A stretch of DNA of 6,555 nucleotides from JAJFFW01 sp039187035 (GTDB lineage Bacteria; Pseudomonadota; Alphaproteobacteria; Caulobacterales; Parvularculaceae): assembly GCA_039187035.1 (NCBI GenBank), contig JBCCZS010000178.1, positions 1 to 6,555 of the forward strand. Reading direction: 5' to 3'. A program made the position numbers and the translations under genes. The notes under the pieces were generated by a model that saw only the letters and a program-made list of their open reading frames with translations, ran no database searches and was not told the DNA's origin. Shown here in pieces: positions 4,979 through 6,555 of this stretch. The first letter of the stretch is position 1, and every line of letters begins with the position of its first letter.

Positions 4979-6555
4979 ATGACGCAGAGCACAAAAACGG
5001 CCCTCCGCAACATCGCCATCATCGCGCATGTCGACCACGGCAAGACGACCCTGGTCGACCAGATGCTGCGCCAATCCGGCGCCGTCGAAGCGCACGCCGA
5101 CATGGCCGAACGGGCGATGGACTCCAACGACATTGAGCGCGAGCGCGGGATCACGATCCTCGCCAAGTGCACCTCGGTCGTGTGGGACGGCGGCGACGCG
5201 CCGGTACGCCTTAATATTGTCGACACGCCCGGCCACGCCGATTTCGGCGGCGAGGTCGAGCGCATCCTGTCGATGGTCGACGGCTGCCTCTTGCTGGTCG
5301 ACGCCGCCGAAGGCCCGATGCCGCAAACCAAGTTCGTTCTGTCGAAGGCGCTCGCGCTCGGCCTGCGGCCGATCCTGGTGCTCAACAAAGTCGACCGGCC
5401 GAGCGCGGACCCGGACGCCGCCCTCGACGCCGCTTTCGATTTGTTCGCCGCGCTCGGCGCGAACGATGATCAGCTTGATTTTCCTGTGATCTACGCGTCC
5501 GGCCGCGACGGCTGGGCGAGCGACGCGATTGACGGGCCGCGTGAGGATTTGGCGCCGTTGTTCCGCACGGTGATCACCCATACGCCGCCGCCGAAACTCG
5601 AGGCCGGCGCGCACGCCGCACCGTTTTCGATGCTGGCGACGACGCTTGAGGCCGACCCGTTTCTCGGCCGCATTCTCACCGGCCGCATCGTTTCCGGCCT
5701 CGCCAAGCCCGGCGCGACCATGAAAGCGCTCGCACGCGACGGCGCGGAAATCGAGCGTGTCCGGATTACGAAGGTGCTGGCGTTTCGCGGCCTCAAACGC
5801 CAACCGGTCGACGAAGCGGGCCCCGGGGACATCGTCGCGCTCGCCGGGTATTCAAAAGCGTCGGTCGCCGACACGCTGTGCGCGCTCGACGCGACGCACG
5901 CGCTGCCGGCGCAGCCGATCGATCCGCCGACTTTGTCCGTAACGCTCGCGGCGAACGATTCGCCGCTCGCCGGCCGGGAAGGCGACAAGGTCCAATCGCG
6001 GGTCATCCGCGAACGGCTGTTGCGTCAGGCCGAAGGCGACGTCGCCATTACGGTGACCGAAACGGAAAACAAGGACGCCTACGAAGTGGCCGGCCGCGGC
6101 GAGCTGCAACTCGGCGTCCTCATCGAGAACATGCGCCGCGAAGGCTTCGAACTCGCCGTTTCTCGCCCCCGCGTCGTCACGCGAAAGGACGCAAACGGAC
6201 AAATTCTCGAGCCGATCGAAGAAGTCACCATCGACGTTGACGAGGATTACTCGGGGGCCGTGATTGAAAAACTCACGCGCAAGAAAGCCGAGTTGGTCGA
6301 AATGGTTCCGTCAGGCGGCGGCAAAACGCGGCTCGTCATGCACGCGCCCGCGCGTGCATTGATCGGTTATCACGGCGAGTTCCTCACCGACACGCGGGGC
6401 TCGGGCGTGATGAACCGCGTTTATCTCGAACACGCGCCGCACAAAGGGCCGATCGAGGGGCGGCGCAACGGCGTCCTGATCGCCAACGGCGACGGCGAAG
6501 CGGTGCCGTTCGCGCTGTGGAATTTGGAAGAGCGGGGCGTCATGTTCATCGGCCC
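4979..6555 (+). CDS. typA: Ribosome-associated translational GTPase TypA/BipA (3' end outside the window)
   Basis: A single uninterrupted frame gives 525 residues, against about 605-610 for complete TypA, so roughly 80 C-terminal residues lie beyond the window. GTPase motifs are intact: AHVDHGKT (16-23), ERERGIT (53-59), DTPGH (82-86), NKVD (136-139) and the G5 region YASGRDGWA (172-180). Domain II begins near LATTLEADPFLGR (219-231). The TypA-specific C-terminal domain shows RGSGVMNRVY (473-482) and NGVLIANGDGEAV to LWNLEERG (497-520). TypA is an EF-G-like GTPase that binds 70S ribosomes and, in bacteria studied, supports large-subunit assembly and growth at low temperature or under stress. 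The start at 4979 adds about eight residues to the usual N-terminus (MTQSTKTALRN instead of M-x-LRN). It is the only start near the conserved N-terminus that I see. No Shine-Dalgarno is visible, and a strong hairpin ends 21 bases upstream. Confidence 0.97.
   Translation, partial: MTQSTKTALRNIAIIAHVDHGKTTLVDQMLRQSGAVEAHADMAERAMDSNDIERERGITILAKCTSVVWDGGDAPVRLNIVDTPGHADFGGEVERILSMVDGCLLLVDAAEGPMPQTKFVLSKALALGLRPILVLNKVDRPSADPDAALDAAFDLFAALGANDDQLDFPVIYASGRDGWASDAIDGPREDLAPLFRTVITHTPPPKLEAGAHAAPFSMLATTLEADPFLGRILTGRIVSGLAKPGATMKALARDGAEIERVRITKVLAFRGLKRQPVDEAGPGDIVALAGYSKASVADTLCALDATHALPAQPIDPPTLSVTLAANDSPLAGREGDKVQSRVIRERLLRQAEGDVAITVTETENKDAYEVAGRGELQLGVLIENMRREGFELAVSRPRVVTRKDANGQILEPIEEVTIDVDEDYSGAVIEKLTRKKAELVEMVPSGGGKTRLVMHAPARALIGYHGEFLTDTRGSGVMNRVYLEHAPHKGPIEGRRNGVLIANGDGEAVPFALWNLEERGVMFIG

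Noticed and set aside
4546..5803. Two minus-strand open frames of about 280 residues opposite the exported protein and typA
   Set aside because: They are antisense to typA, whose motifs are unambiguous, and their composition is that of a shadow frame.

Overview
The window is about 65% G+C by eye and its best-conserved gene, typA/bipA, reads like an alphaproteobacterial TypA (for example the C-terminal stretches RGSGVMNRVY and NGDGEAV). An alphaproteobacterial chromosome is therefore the likely source. I cannot place it to genus. There are no tRNA or rRNA genes, transposases, CRISPR arrays or phage genes.

Left part (1-1281, + strand): the C-terminal end of an unidentified membrane protein, then a six-helix membrane protein resembling the DUF998 family. 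These are followed by a small low-molecular-weight tyrosine-phosphatase-like protein (C-X5-R-S motif). That last gene and its flanks are clearly richer in A+T (about 47% G+C by hand count) than everything around them, which suggests a separate origin.

Middle part (1363-4218, - strand, transcribed right to left): a likely operon. Its first gene is a MotA/TolQ/ExbB-type proton-channel protein (315 aa after correcting the start). Five bases later comes a MotB-like protein with one membrane helix carrying the channel aspartate, a very long periplasmic coiled coil and a C-terminal OmpA peptidoglycan-binding domain. After 85 bases comes a secreted 250-aa protein of unknown function. The first two should form a proton-driven motor or energy-transducing complex that spans the inner membrane and grips the cell wall. 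The third may be a periplasmic client or may simply be co-transcribed. The genes flanking this operon are not those of flagellar, Tol-Pal, TonB or Zorya systems, so its task is open.

Right part (4219-6555): a 315-base divergent intergenic region holds a near-perfect 18-bp palindrome close to the channel gene and a sigma70-like promoter facing right, bracketed by TGCGCA palindromes. Rightward follow a small, very arginine-rich exported protein (118 aa), a 12-bp GC hairpin, and typA/bipA, a ribosome-associated translational GTPase. typA runs off the window after 525 codons, with roughly 80 residues missing.

The main candidates for a little-described system are the channel/coiled-coil/OmpA pair with its secreted neighbour, and the hairpin sitting directly before typA. 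Everything else looks like ordinary chromosomal content.
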